From Xylaria sp. FL1777 (lineage: Eukaryota > Ascomycota > Sordariomycetes > Xylariales > Xylariaceae), in the NCBI GenBank assembly GCA_022578965.1, contig MU400778.1, positions 1-45,778 of the forward strand: DNA of 45,778 nucleotides. Reading direction: 5' to 3'. Shown here piece by piece: positions 21,732 to 31,917 of the stretch. Position 1 is the stretch's first letter; every line of letters begins with the position of its first letter. Below the pieces are notes generated by a model. That model was not told the origin of the DNA, did no database searches, and was given only the letters and a program-made list of their open reading frames with translations. The position numbers and the translations under genes were made by a program.

Positions 21732-22286
21732 TGGTTTACGTTCACAAGACGCGCCAACGAAGTCTTTACACGTTAGCTAAGACGGGATAAATCAAACAGA
21801 CCTAAGACTTAACTTAGGCGATCTTGGTTGTATAAAATGGGATAACTATGTCATGAGCTTCAAGCTACTGACCGTGCCCGTTTGTCTCTTTGTAGCTTTC
21901 TGGAAGTCTTGTGAACTGGCTCCCTAATTGAAATGACTCGGGGGAACTGTCAGATTTAGTACCTACTGCATTCGCAGAGGTCGGCTCCAATTGATTACGC
22001 CCCGATAATAGCATTATGCCAGTAGATCTAGACTTGGGTACTTGCTGCGCAGTTTTGGAGGTTAGTTACTGATATTATCGTTGGACTTGGGAAGATTGGA
22101 CGGTGTATGGTAAGGTCTAGGGTCGCTCAGTAGTGGCCTTCTAAGTGAGAAATTGTAGGAAGTGTAGAAGGGTCACCCAACTAATACAACCATACGACGG
22201 TAGGTGTCAGCACATGAGAAGCAAATATCACCACGGCCAAGAAGATATCATAAAAAGTGCAATTTAATGCTATAAAAGCCCGAAAC
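21732..22286. other. Intergenic with a possible 3' exon of the membrane protein
   Basis: A second minus-strand frame at about 22181-22300 encodes FYDIFLAVVIFASHV, a plausible membrane helix, ending at a stop at 22181. It overlaps the end of the membrane-protein frame in another phase. It may be the true last exon or evidence of a frameshift. The remainder shows nothing. Confidence 0.3.
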
Positions 22287-22601
22287 TCATGGAAAGCGCC
22301 ACAGCTTGACGCAGGTAAGCAATAATTCTGCCCAGATCGGGATCCATGCAACAAGGGAGCGAAATCCAAATCTCGCTCTTCCAATGAAAATAAAATGCAT
22401 GATGTTGAACACGTCACCTACCATCAATGTCGAACCAATCGTAGCTAAGAGGGGTTGGCACATGGGTTCGTTAACGATTATGATGTAGACTGCAAGGCTT
22501 TGCAAAGCCAACAGCAGGCTGGTGGTGCTCGTAATGTGTGGGAAATACCCCCCTGGTCGAGCCCGGAGCTCATTCGTGGGCAGCCCCTGGAACTCGAACA
22601 T
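22287..22601 (-). CDS. Small integral membrane protein, partial or frameshifted
   Basis: From the ATG at 22601 the frame gives 104 residues with about three hydrophobic segments: SLLLALQSLAVYIIIV, STLMVGDVFNIMHFIFIG and a final one around LVAWIPIWAELLLTCV. The layout is reminiscent of small fungal four-helix membrane proteins such as the DUF7704 group, but I cannot confirm it. The expected fourth helix lies in another frame just downstream (to 22181), so an unrecognised intron or a frameshift is likely. An upstream 5' exon is also possible, as the frame is open to 22670 without an ATG. Confidence 0.4.
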   Translation of the reverse strand: MFEFQGLPTNELRARPGGYFPHITSTTSLLLALQSLAVYIIIVNEPMCQPLLATIGSTLMVGDVFNIMHFIFIGRARFGFRSLVAWIPIWAELLLTCVKLWRFP

Positions 22602-23776
22602 TGTAATTGTACCTAGTCGGTGACTAAGAGTTGAAGGTGAACATCTCTGTTGGGCGCTAAGCTTTCCCACATCATGCCACTGTGATTGCCACTGAGTCGT
22701 TGTATGTAATCAGATCGACGTAGCTGTAGAGATAAACGAGTACCTACCTTGAGACGCCGCGGGCAGTTTTACAAACTAACCAGACTATACAAATGAGCAA
22801 TGCTCATGAGAAGACTAGAGTCCCTAGAGTTAGAAACCTTCTCGAAGTCAGCTCCCCATCTTTCACTGCGAAAGCCAGCCAGAAGGGCGGGTCCTTACTT
22901 GAGTATTATGCCGGGTGCAGGATTCGCAGTAGAGGCAGCATTATCCCGTGCCACCAATGCCCCCACTAGCGAATAGATGCACCTTCGGGGCTATTCCTTT
23001 CTTCGGTAATGTTTAAGTGGTTGAATTTAGTTGACCATGGATCCTCTGCAATATGCCCGACTTAGTTCTCATGCTTCGCCCTCCTGCCCCTCCCTCGCCC
23101 CTCCAGACATTCCCCTCTTGAGGGGTTTCTAAGTTCCTTCTGTTGCACTATAGCCTCTCCATCCCTCTCCTTCTCTGGCCGAGTTCCCATCGCATATTGC
23201 CCCCTATTGTGATGTCCTATGACCAATTTATGGGCGAACAGACAAAATTGCTAGGCGCCAAAGAGTAGCCAGTCTATTACACTCTTCGAAGCTGTCATTT
23301 CGTCCTTGGGGTCTCGAATACACCCGTAGCCTGGCACAAGGCAACTGTTTTATTTGCATTGGGCGCTGTAAGTCAGCTTTGTTTCTTTGTGCTAACCGCT
23401 ACCCCAAGAGGGGTTTCGCTTTTCCCTCTCTGCGTATGCTGAGCATTGCACCCCAGCAGGATCGTGTGGTGGGATCATCTACCATATCGTGAATGAAATA
23501 TCCTTAGTGCTTTCATATAAGGGTGATGGGTTATCCATATTGTATTGATGGCTTATGAGAGTTGAAGGAGTTTGCAATTCCCTACTGACCAACGATGTCA
23601 TCACAGTTTTCTTGTTTCTGCCAAGTTCACGTCAGTAAAGAGACTATCAATAGAACTTTACCAATAGGTGGTACACCCAACTGTCGTATGTTGACCTGAA
23701 AATTACCAGTTCCCAGCAGTCTTTGAACTATTGGGGGCAGGTGCTGATTGCGGTTGTAAAGGCGACTCTGCTAGCT
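22602..23776. other. Intergenic
   Basis: No gene is convincing. Pyrimidine-rich tracts lie at about 23070-23180. The right 200 bases may contain a 5' exon of the next gene (an ATG near 23596 and acceptor-like CCAG/CAG sites near 23708-23720), but I could not join them in phase. Confidence 0.35.
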
Positions 23777-24394
23777 ATGATGCAGACCATGGTATGGGGC
23801 AAGCTTCAGCCCTGGGCATATAAACACTTGTGTGTCACCTTGGTGGGTTTGAAAGATCTTCTCATACGAGCCAGGCTCCGTCGCACTCTATTCAACGTGC
23901 AATGTGTGCTTGTCGTTGAGACCCTTATTTTGTATCCGGTCCGCAGGGTGTCGGCATTACCAATACCTTCGGAGGATACGGCGACGGATATAGCGATGAA
24001 ATCGTATAACTTGAATCGTACATCCTTCATAACAATGGCGGTGATGGGCACTATCACGACAGCGGCCTCCTTGGTCAGCAGCGCCATCGCAATTGCCAAG
24101 TTGTGCTCAAGACGACGACATTGCGACAGCGTGCCAAGACACCCGGCCAACTGTGAGGACGGTGCAGAAGCTCATGCAGCACTGGGACAGGACGTCAGAG
24201 ACGGTTCTCCTGCAGCTGACTCTGGAGAGGAGCTTTCTTTAACGCCTGAGGCCATTGCGTTTGCAAATCCCGGCGAAACGGATTCACGAAAGCTAAACAA
24301 TGCCAGGCCGTCTCAACAGGTTGCCCCTATGCCCCTTGAGAGACTTTCTCGGGGTTGGGCCACCGACCCATCAGTCGAAGATGAAGTTGTGTAA
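23777..24394 (+). CDS. Hypothetical membrane protein, probably missing its 5' exon
   Basis: From the first ATG at 23777 the frame encodes 205 residues; it is open upstream to about 23710, which suggests an earlier exon. Hydrophobic stretches occur at about VQCVLVVETLILYPV and at FITMAVMGTITTAASLVSSA. An Arg/Cys-rich boundary (KLCSRRRHC) and an acidic, probably disordered tail of about 75 residues follow. That pattern is common in fungal multi-exon membrane proteins of unknown function. I do not recognise the family. Confidence 0.45.
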   Translation: MMQTMVWGKLQPWAYKHLCVTLVGLKDLLIRARLRRTLFNVQCVLVVETLILYPVRRVSALPIPSEDTATDIAMKSYNLNRTSFITMAVMGTITTAASLVSSAIAIAKLCSRRRHCDSVPRHPANCEDGAEAHAALGQDVRDGSPAADSGEELSLTPEAIAFANPGETDSRKLNNARPSQQVAPMPLERLSRGWATDPSVEDEVV

Positions 24395-24591
24395 ACCATA
24401 CAACCTAGGCGGAGTGTACAGCTGAGAGATGAACATCCTCGGGGAGGTCAAAAGAAACTTATTTCGACTTCAAACGAACTCCGATGGGTTTGAAGCAGAT
24501 GAGAATTGTGTGTGAGGCCTCGTTGCACTTGCCAGGCATATTTTTTTGCTCTTGGAGCATGTATGTTGAAATTCCCGTTGGGAATTATTTT

Positions 24592-24675
24592 AAGTCCTAG
24601 AATTGGAATTCCCATTGGAAAGTCCTAGAATTGGAATTCCCATTGGAAAGTCCTAGAATTGGAATTTCCATTGGA
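24592..24675. repeat. 28-bp tandem repeat, three copies
   Basis: Units start at 24592, 24620 and 24648 and read aagtcctagaattggaattc followed by ccattgga. Units 1 and 2 are identical and unit 3 has one c-to-t change. The third copy runs into a long palindrome. Confidence 0.85.
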
Positions 24676-24698
24676 AATTCCAATGGAAATTCCAATTC
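24656..24698. repeat. Perfect 43-nt palindrome (21-bp arms, 1-nt centre)
   Basis: Positions 24656-24676 and 24678-24698 are exact reverse complements around a single A at 24677. The stem is built from ggaatttcc/ggaaattcc words, the same words as in the tandem repeat. It could form a hairpin or cruciform. A shorter palindrome (aattcccgttgggaatt) lies at about 24570-24586. Confidence 0.85.
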
Positions 24699-25124
24699 AA
24701 TCCCCCCACCCCCGTTACCTACTTAATTACCCAGCCTTACATAAATATGATATAATGAGTACTTATTACTCAACGCGTGTAGTGATGAGAGGTAAACAGC
24801 GGTATACAATGTTACCATCGAGAGAGAGCACTTACATAAGCAAATATACAGAACAGCACAAGCGCTCTTGACATTACTTCGTGACTAAGTCTATAGCATG
24901 AAATCTGACACACGATACCAAGTCTGGAACCCTTATGCTCCTTATCGTAACCGCAAATCGATGGCCAAACCCGGAAGGTAGCATTACATGTCATGGTGAT
25001 CGGGATCGGATCTGTCGGCCGCCCACTCCTCTTATTCTTGTTCAGCATCCGCCCGAGACTGGGTTAGGCACTTTATCGCCGAGATCTGTCAACACCACAG
25101 TGCAAACAGCGACCGGAGCCCACG
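24699..25124. other. Leader region of the bicupin gene
   Basis: An A/T-leaning spacer after the palindrome changes to G+C-rich sequence by about 25,000. No separate gene is supported. Confidence 0.4.
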
Positions 25125-26335
25125 ATGAAGATCGAGTCGGCCGAGATCCTGCTCCCGTCTAAGGGCATCGCCGAGGACATCGAGTTCTGGACGTCTCCCA
25201 CTCCGGGTCTGGGCTTTCGGATGGACCGGATCTATCCAGCCGATGACCCGCAGGTCGTCACGCTGACCGGGCACGGCTTGCGGGTGCGCCTCGACAAGTC
25301 AGCCAGTAGTACAGGTCCTGGCACGGTTCGCCTTCTGTGCAGCGGGCCCGACTCTCAGTTGCAGCCGCGCGAGCTGACGTCGCCGTCGGGCACGCGCGTC
25401 GAGCTCGTCTCTGCCGAGGAGCCCATGTCGCAACCTCCCACGAAGCACGCTTTCATTGCCCGTCGGCTGAGAGACAACGCGCCGTGGGTCGTGGGTCGCG
25501 CGGGGATGCATTACCGTGACCTGATTCCGGGTCGCCTCGGCGGTGCCATCATTGCGTCGCACATCCGCATCCCCGACGCAGGACCCGTGCCGGACCACGT
25601 GCACTATCACACCATCGGCTTCCAGCTCATCTACTGCCACGCCGGCTGGGTGCGCCTCGTGTACGAAGACCAAGGGGAGCCATTTATTCTGCGGGCAGGC
25701 GACTGCGTCATTCAGCCGCCGCAAATCCGACACCGCGTGCTCGAGTCGTCGGAGGGACTTCAGGTTGTCGAGGTCGGCGTGCCCGCTGAGCACCTGACCA
25801 CTATCGACCATGAGATGGAGTTGCCAACGCCACACTACCGTCCGGATCGCGAGTGGGATGGCCAAAAATTTGTGCATAGTCGGCTGGAGGACGCCGTCTG
25901 GGGTCCTTGGCGCGTGCCAGGGTTTGAAGCCCGCGACACCGGCGTCGAGGATGGCACCAAGGGCGTTGCTGCTGTGCGCGTGGTCCGTCCTGCTTCGGGA
26001 GAGGATCAAGCGGCATTTGTGACAAGCCATGACTCGGATATCTTGTTTACTTGTAAGTTCGGGGCAAAAACGAAAAATGATGTTCCTAGCCCCCCTAGAC
26101 TGGTATTCATGTAGCTGACATACCTTCAACCCACGCAGTCGTTCTTTCCGGCTCATGCACACTGTACGGCGAGGGCCAAGGTTCCCAGATCCTGAGCGAG
26201 GGAGACGCCTTCACGCTGCCGCCTGGCCTCAAGACTAGCCTGACTGACTGCTCTACGGATCTGAATATGCTGGAGGTTTCTCTGCCTGGTCGCTTCAATA
26301 CAACAGTTCATCACCAGGATAAGCTACCTATCTAA
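25125..26335 (+). CDS. VOC-like plus bicupin protein, 2 exons
   Basis: Exons 25125-26052 and 26139-26335 give 374 residues. The 86-nt intron (GTAAGT...ACGCAG) is in phase and completes the second cupin (FVLSGSCTLYGEGQG). Residues 1 to about 60 resemble one VOC/glyoxalase unit (IEFWTSPTPGLGFRMDRIYP). Cupin 1 lies at about 140-225, with HVHYH (158-162) and IRHRV (His203) as likely metal ligands; Gln166 sits where many cupins have Glu. Cupin 2 lies at about 290-365 and lacks an obvious His set. Cupins of this kind include dioxygenases, isomerases and binding proteins; the reaction here is unknown. Exon 1 is strikingly G+C-rich at third positions, with many CG dinucleotides, unlike most neighbours. 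That would fit recent transfer, possibly from bacteria, though the intron shows fungal adaptation or ancestry. Confidence 0.75.
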
Positions 26336-27466
26336 TCAAACGGCTAGTTATGCACACAGCTCATTAGCTATTATGTTACTTAGACATATTTTAACCCTCT
26401 TGCACTATCTCCCCTCCCTGGTCTTTTGCAGCCTGTGGTTTAGAGAGGTGGGGGATGGAGAAAAGGTTCCTATGCTAGGTAGGTTACGGGATTGTACAAG
26501 AATAGTAAAGGAAAAGATGAGCAAGAGAGGCTTCAAGGTTACTGGTGAATAGAAAGCAGGTAGTTGACCTTATGAGGTGATTCCTCGGTACATTTTCAGT
26601 TCGGTCAAAATTGTGTACATGTATTGTACGTTTATGTGCAGCCTGTAGGTGCACTCAGGACCTATAGCGAGTGTATGCATTCAAGTCACTACGGAGTTAC
26701 GATACATCTGTAGGAGTTGTCAGCGCCGGCGAAGTGAAGTAGAGGACTGGCGACATAGCATGGGTCATCCCATCTCAGAGTACTCAGCAGACGCCCTTAA
26801 AATGTTTGATGCAGGGGAGAGCATCATCCAGGGTTGAATTTACCTTCCTAGATAAAGTGCGCATGCGACATCCTAGGTAATATTTCTAAACGAGGACTAA
26901 TTGTTACTTATACATCGGGAACACTAATATAGACAAGAGGGATTGTATGATGGCTGGGTGTTAGAAAGAAACCTTGAGTTTCGTATAAGTATGTTTTCAT
27001 AAATGAGGCCCTAGCACTAAGTGATGGCAATTCCTACTTTGCATAGCACACGATCCGAATATATACAGATTCTACCACATCCACTCCCTTAGGGTAGAAG
27101 GACCATATCCCCTGGCCTTTGAGACGGCTATTTCGACTAAGAACTGTACTCTGGGTAGAAAGGTGGTATTCGCGTAGGCTATGCCTATGGCAATGGGCTA
27201 TATAGATTTGTATAGGATATCGTTAAGCAATTGCTATCTCCCGCATATATGTTGGGCGCTCATCGCTTAGCCCTGCCGCCTTATATCAGATAAATAACAG
27301 GGTCTTTCCTGTAAGACCAAAAGGATTATCAAACAAGTCCTGCTTATCATGATACAATAGCCAGTTGTCCCCTGTTCTTAGAATTAGAAACTTTGCATGA
27401 CTCAACAGAGGGTGATAGGTGCCTCGGCCTCGACCACATCTACCTAAGCGCGAAGACAAAACCAGT
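26336..27466. other. Intergenic
   Basis: Over 1.1 kb with only short random frames. I see no gene, repeat or RNA. Confidence 0.4.
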
Positions 27467-28662
27467 TCATTCTCCTCCCATGATATATCCTTGCTCTCTT
27501 GCCCGGCATTCCTGTACCAGGGGTACCAGACTCGGCGCGTATCTTGCCGCAAGCTCGAGAGCCGTCTCGCCACGTGAAGCAATGTTGAAAGTCGGGATGT
27601 CAGTTCGCGCGCCCCGGCGCAGCAGCTCCTCGGCCAGATCGACCCGGCGGCCGGAGATGGCAGCATTGAGTGGGCTGGCCCATGCGAAGTCGGAGCTGGC
27701 GCCCTTGCCGTTGTGCACCCACTTGGGGATATTGGGATCGGCCCCGAGGTCGAGGACATAGCGGAGGACTTGGAGCCTCTCGTCCTGGGGCGGGATGGAT
27801 GGATTGGCAGGCGGCGGGATTGGAGGGGACGTCTGGCAGACGAAGGCGACCGCCATGGTGGGCGAGCCCCCGGCCTGGTGAAGCAGCTTCACGATCGACA
27901 GGGGCGCGTGCCCGACCGCTTTCAGGAAGGGTGTCAGTCCCCACGCCGACTCGGCGTTGGGGTCCGCGCCGTGCGCGAGGAACCACCGGAGCAATACTTC
28001 ATCGTGAAGCACGAAGCTAAATCATGTGCGCGTTAGCAGATAAGAAGAAAAGGTGTGGTGGCACCAGCAAGGTCGAGCGTGGGAGAAACGACATACGCTA
28101 ACGGGGGCGGGCTAACGGACTCGAACGGCGCATTAATGTCGAACCTCCCGTGCTCCACGAAGACGTCCCACATGGCCGTCGAGCACTTGTGGGATATGGC
28201 CTCCCATCCAGCCAGGCGGCACATTCGGACGCCATGGTCGAGCAGGTGCGCGACGAAGGCTGGGCGGTCTAAGCGAACCGCATGGTATAGGCACGGCTCG
28301 ACGGTAGCCATGGGGTATCTAGGCGGTCCGCGGGGGGGCTCGGGGGTTTCCGCTCCCTGCCATCCAGCCAAGAGGTCTCGAAATCGCTCGAGAGCGTCTT
28401 CAGCACATGCCTGGTTCAGCTGCTGCATGAGCGGGTGGTCCGGGTAGTACGTAACGCCAGGCACGGGCAGCTCGAGCTGGTCGCCCGGGCGAAAGGGCGC
28501 CAGTGACCCGATGGTGTTCTGTTGGCTACTCGTCATTATTCGACCTTTGGCCTTTGATGTCTGTCTGTCCAAGTTGATTTGGGATACGAGAGAGGACTCT
28601 CCAGCCTCGGTTATAGTAGGGGAATCAGATGCGAACTTTGGCGGACAGAAATCGATTTCCAT
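27467..28662 (-). CDS. Ankyrin-repeat protein, 2 exons
   Basis: Exons 28662-28097 and 28016-27467 give 371 residues. The 80-nt intron is textbook fungal: GTATGT donor, CTAAC branch and TTTAG acceptor, in phase (SPPPLA joined to FVLHDEV). Ankyrin-like units: LYHAVRLDRPAFVAHLLDHG, LLRWFLAHGADPNAESAWG, VLRYVLDLGADPN and AEELLRRGARTD. No other domain is present, so a protein-protein interaction role is likely. A second in-frame ATG at 28536 gives a 329-residue form without the polar leader and may be the real start. The coding sequence is clearly richer in G+C than its flanks. Confidence 0.8.
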
Positions 28663-29701
28663 TCACCCCCTTGACTTTTGCTTGGCCTCTCTACCTTTAC
28701 GGCACAGCGAGCTACTGGAATAAATATAACTTATACTATATCCTCAGAATCAAGAGACCGCCGAGTTCTTATTTGGCTCTAGCTGCCTAAAAGCCGAAAG
28801 TCTCCCAGGATTAAGTGGGGGATTCCAATTATAGGAGCACCGCAGGCCAAAACCCGGTGCGGGAACGGCACAGCACTTCCAGGTACCGTCCACGCCTCAG
28901 TGTCGCTGTCCAATCCGCGTGACTTCTACAGCACCATGGCGGCGGTGGCGCATGTGTACCGAACCCAACAGCTTGATCGTGCATATTTTATCTGCATCTT
29001 ACTGACGATGCTGTTTCAATTGTATATACTAGCCATGTTGTTAGGTAACTATGCACGCAGAGGGAGTAGAACTATACCTATTTTAGTAAGACTTCTTCTC
29101 TTCGGTGGTTCGACCTACAACAAACCTATCTACAGCCTTCACGAAATTAGCCCTCGAAATGAAGTCTGTATATCTAATCGCTGTCGCTATTTATAGTGTC
29201 CGTATTAAAGTCAGCAAAATTGTGTGTGCAAGTGTATTTGGTTGAACACGCGGTCATAGGGGTGTGAGTTCATACGTCGTTAAGCTTTTTAGTACCCTAT
29301 AGACCAAGTATACTAAATACGTAAATTGTTCTCTTGGATGACAGTGCCGAGTACGATGTTATTTGGAATCGTTGCTGGGGCGTTGAGTGAGTCCAGGACA
29401 AGATCGTTAGATGGCTCCTCAACATCAAGTAGTGTATTACCAACGGAGAGGCGCAAAGCCAACAGGGCTTCAAAGCCAACAACAACTGAACGCCAAGAGT
29501 TTTTCCGTCTCCAAATTCACGGAAGCCTCGACGGCGTCGACGGCACAGAACGAAAACAGCTTTAGTATTAATATGAGACTCTTCGCTGCATTTTGAAGTC
29601 AGAAGAATCATCGACGCTTCAGTCCCTCACAGTATTCTCTTCCCCTTCGACGACCGTATTCGTCCCGTCAACTTCCCCGGGCTAGCTTCCCCGTCGCCAC
29701 A
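28663..29701. other. Intergenic and leader of the secreted-protein gene
   Basis: A plus-strand frame at about 28936-29196 contains one hydrophobic stretch (FICILLTMLFQLYILAMLLG) but lacks other support. The last 100 bases before 29702 are C/T-rich (tcccc, cttccccgg), a common fungal promoter or leader feature. Confidence 0.35.
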
Positions 29702-30357
29702 ATGCAATTCTTGAAGTCCCTTTTACTCACTGGCCTGCTTAGTGTCCAGGCACTAGGAGCAGCTGTGCCTGCACCTGTACAAGCTCGGTAAGTCAACCTT
29801 CAGTGACGGTTTCTAGTTGATATCGTGCAGCGCTAACTTTAACTTCCAGCCAAGAGATCGCGCCTCTTCCCAGCCCTATCACCTTCGTCGACGTCAATGA
29901 GGTCAGGCGTGAACAGTCGTCATTCTCCTTGGGGACTGACGGCCTGCTTACCTGTATCGCTGTGGTTGCCCGAGACCGGTCGCCCCGTGCGTCAGGGGAG
30001 TGGGACAAAATCCTCGCGCACATCTCATCGAGGCTCTGCACCGACCGTACTGGACCAAGCATGGACGCGCAGATCGACAACTTCTTCGCTCTCTACGATA
30101 TGGCCCGCTTCATCACACCCGAGCTCGTTGTGTTAATCCCGCCCCCTGAGATGCCAGGCCAGAATGAATTCAACGAGTACGTCGTCACCAAGGTCTTTAT
30201 GCTGGGCCAAGCTCGCGGCTTCATAACTTCCTACGAAATACGTGATAACGAGCACGTCATGGAAGCACAAGGCTCACGGCTCTGGATCGACGGTACCAAG
30301 AGCATTTACTGGAGCCTAAACAAGCAACTCTTCGGGCCACCGCCACCCCCAGCCTAA
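29702..30357 (+). CDS. Small secreted protein with signal peptide, 2 exons
   Basis: Exons 29702-29787 and 29850-30357 give 197 residues. The 62-nt intron is GTAAGT...CGCTAAC...TTCCAG, in phase. The N-terminus MQFLKSLLLTGLLSVQALGA is a clear signal peptide, followed by AAVPAPVQAR, where signal or pro-peptide cleavage could occur. The mature part has only two cysteines (LLTCIAV and SRLCTD), which could form one disulfide, and a proline-rich end (GPPPPPA). There is no membrane anchor or known enzymatic motif. Such proteins are secreted to the cell wall or medium; an effector-like role is possible but not shown. ATG lies in a good context (gccacaATG). Confidence 0.78.
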
Positions 30358-31232
30358 ATACAGTAGCACTCTCGTTGTCATGACATCAGGCGAAAGGGAA
30401 AACGCTCAGCGTAGCAAGATCGAAAAGTTTCCCTGTCATTCGTCCCCTGTAACTACGTATTATGTATGAGATCAGTGGCAACTTTATTAGATAGCCGGAG
30501 GGGAGTTTATTTCCGAATAAGACGTGAAGTAGATACTGTCCTTCTCAATTATCATATAGCTTAACATGGTTAGATAACTTGTTAATTAAGGAACAATATC
30601 TAACCAAAGATAAGGCATCGTATTGAAGTACTTTACAGCCTTCATTTCCTCTAAAGGTGTCACAAAGTTGGCCTTTGGTAAACTGTAGCTAAAGCCGAAG
30701 CGTGCGAGAAAAAGCCGGTACTTTGAGGTAGGTTTTGAGAGGCACCAATCTATTTGCATAATATATCCACGGGCTTTACCTCTTAGTATGTTCCTTTCCC
30801 GTGAAATCCTGGTCTTGACCAGTGTATGACTCTGGGCTTGGCCAAAAAGTTCTTGACTGTCGCATCAAAGAAAAGAAATACGACAACCTTCGTTTCTATC
30901 GTGAGTCAATACCAAACGGTAATCTTCTGCGCATGTTCGAAACCGCAAATGATGTGTCATTGGGTATTTAATGAAAGTTTGCAACCAAAATTAGGGTTAA
31001 GGGCCCAAGAGGATAATTTTGAGTCGTTACTAAATCTTCCTAAGCTTCCAAAGCACCGCTACCTATCCTACGGAAACCGGAGTTCAAGTTTGGTGGCTGC
31101 TATCATATGACGGCGCCGATTAGCATGATTTAGATGTAAATCGGGAGCATAAAGTTGCCGGATAATTCATCAGTTTGATCATAAGACAAATAAAAATAAA
31201 ATAACACGAGGAATTTAGGTTACACAGCCGAT
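30358..31232. other. Intergenic
   Basis: No supported gene. The plus-strand frame at 30826-31110 has no recognisable features. Confidence 0.4.
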
Positions 31233-31917
31233 TCAGCGCCCTTCATAATACGGCTGAAGCTCGTTGAGTTCCTGGCCGAGAGCCACGCCGTTGATAACAA
31301 CGGGCTTGCAGTCAAGCAATATAAACAGCATACGACCGGGCATGGTTCCATTTCCAGTGATGTTATGCCACTGATGGGCAGATGAACGGTTCACACTAAC
31401 ATCGCCCTGCCGCATTATACGCTCCTCCCCGGAATCAAGGATCAGTTTGAATTCTCCCTCAAGCACTATTCCATAGTCTAATGAAACAGCCCGGTGCATA
31501 GGTGACAGCACGTTAGGGCCAAAGTCAATCATGCGACATACGGAGCCGTTGTGTACGTGCAAGCCAGGCTAAGAGAAGGGTGATTAGCAGGAGAGGTTTT
31601 TGTTGGCAAGGCTAACTCTGACACAAGACAACTATACATACTTCATTTTCCTTGGCATATTTAAAGTCGGCATCGTCATTAAGTTCCGCCGGGGTCTCTT
31701 TAGTTGAATATATAATGTTCGCTATGGCTTGCTTGTCACCAATTATGCGATGGTGGTCACCGTCATCAGTAGTAAGGAAGACCCCCTTTCCCTTAGCATT
31801 GTGACCAGTGATATGGCGGACAGTTCGACGTAGGCCTGGTGCTGGGAAGCTCGAAACATACCCAGCACTCGTAAGCAAGAGGTTTGATGCGGCGTGTTGT
31901 GGTTGTTGGTCTGCCAT
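31233..31917 (-). CDS. Single-domain cupin protein, 2 exons
   Basis: Exons 31917-31642 and 31568-31233 give 203 residues. The 73-nt intron is GTATGT...CTCTTAG in phase 0 and joins AKENE to PGLHVHNG. The cupin barrel covers about 90-175: HVHNGSVCRMIDFGPN, MHRAVSLDYGIVLEGEFKLI (His plus Glu positions of cupin motif 1) and RQGDVSVNRSSAHQWHN (motif 2 His). The N-terminal GLRRTVRHITGHNAKGKGVF is typical of a widespread fungal cupin family found singly and near secondary-metabolism genes. Catalytic activity is not established for the family as far as I can tell. Start is the first ATG. The protein looks complete. Confidence 0.82.

Noticed and set aside
25299..26162. 287-codon minus-strand frame
   Set aside because: Antisense to the bicupin gene; it is open because the gene is G+C-rich, and it shows no domain.
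27286..28020. Several frames of 107-157 codons on both strands
   Set aside because: They overlap the ankyrin gene in other frames and are low-complexity Pro/Arg reads.
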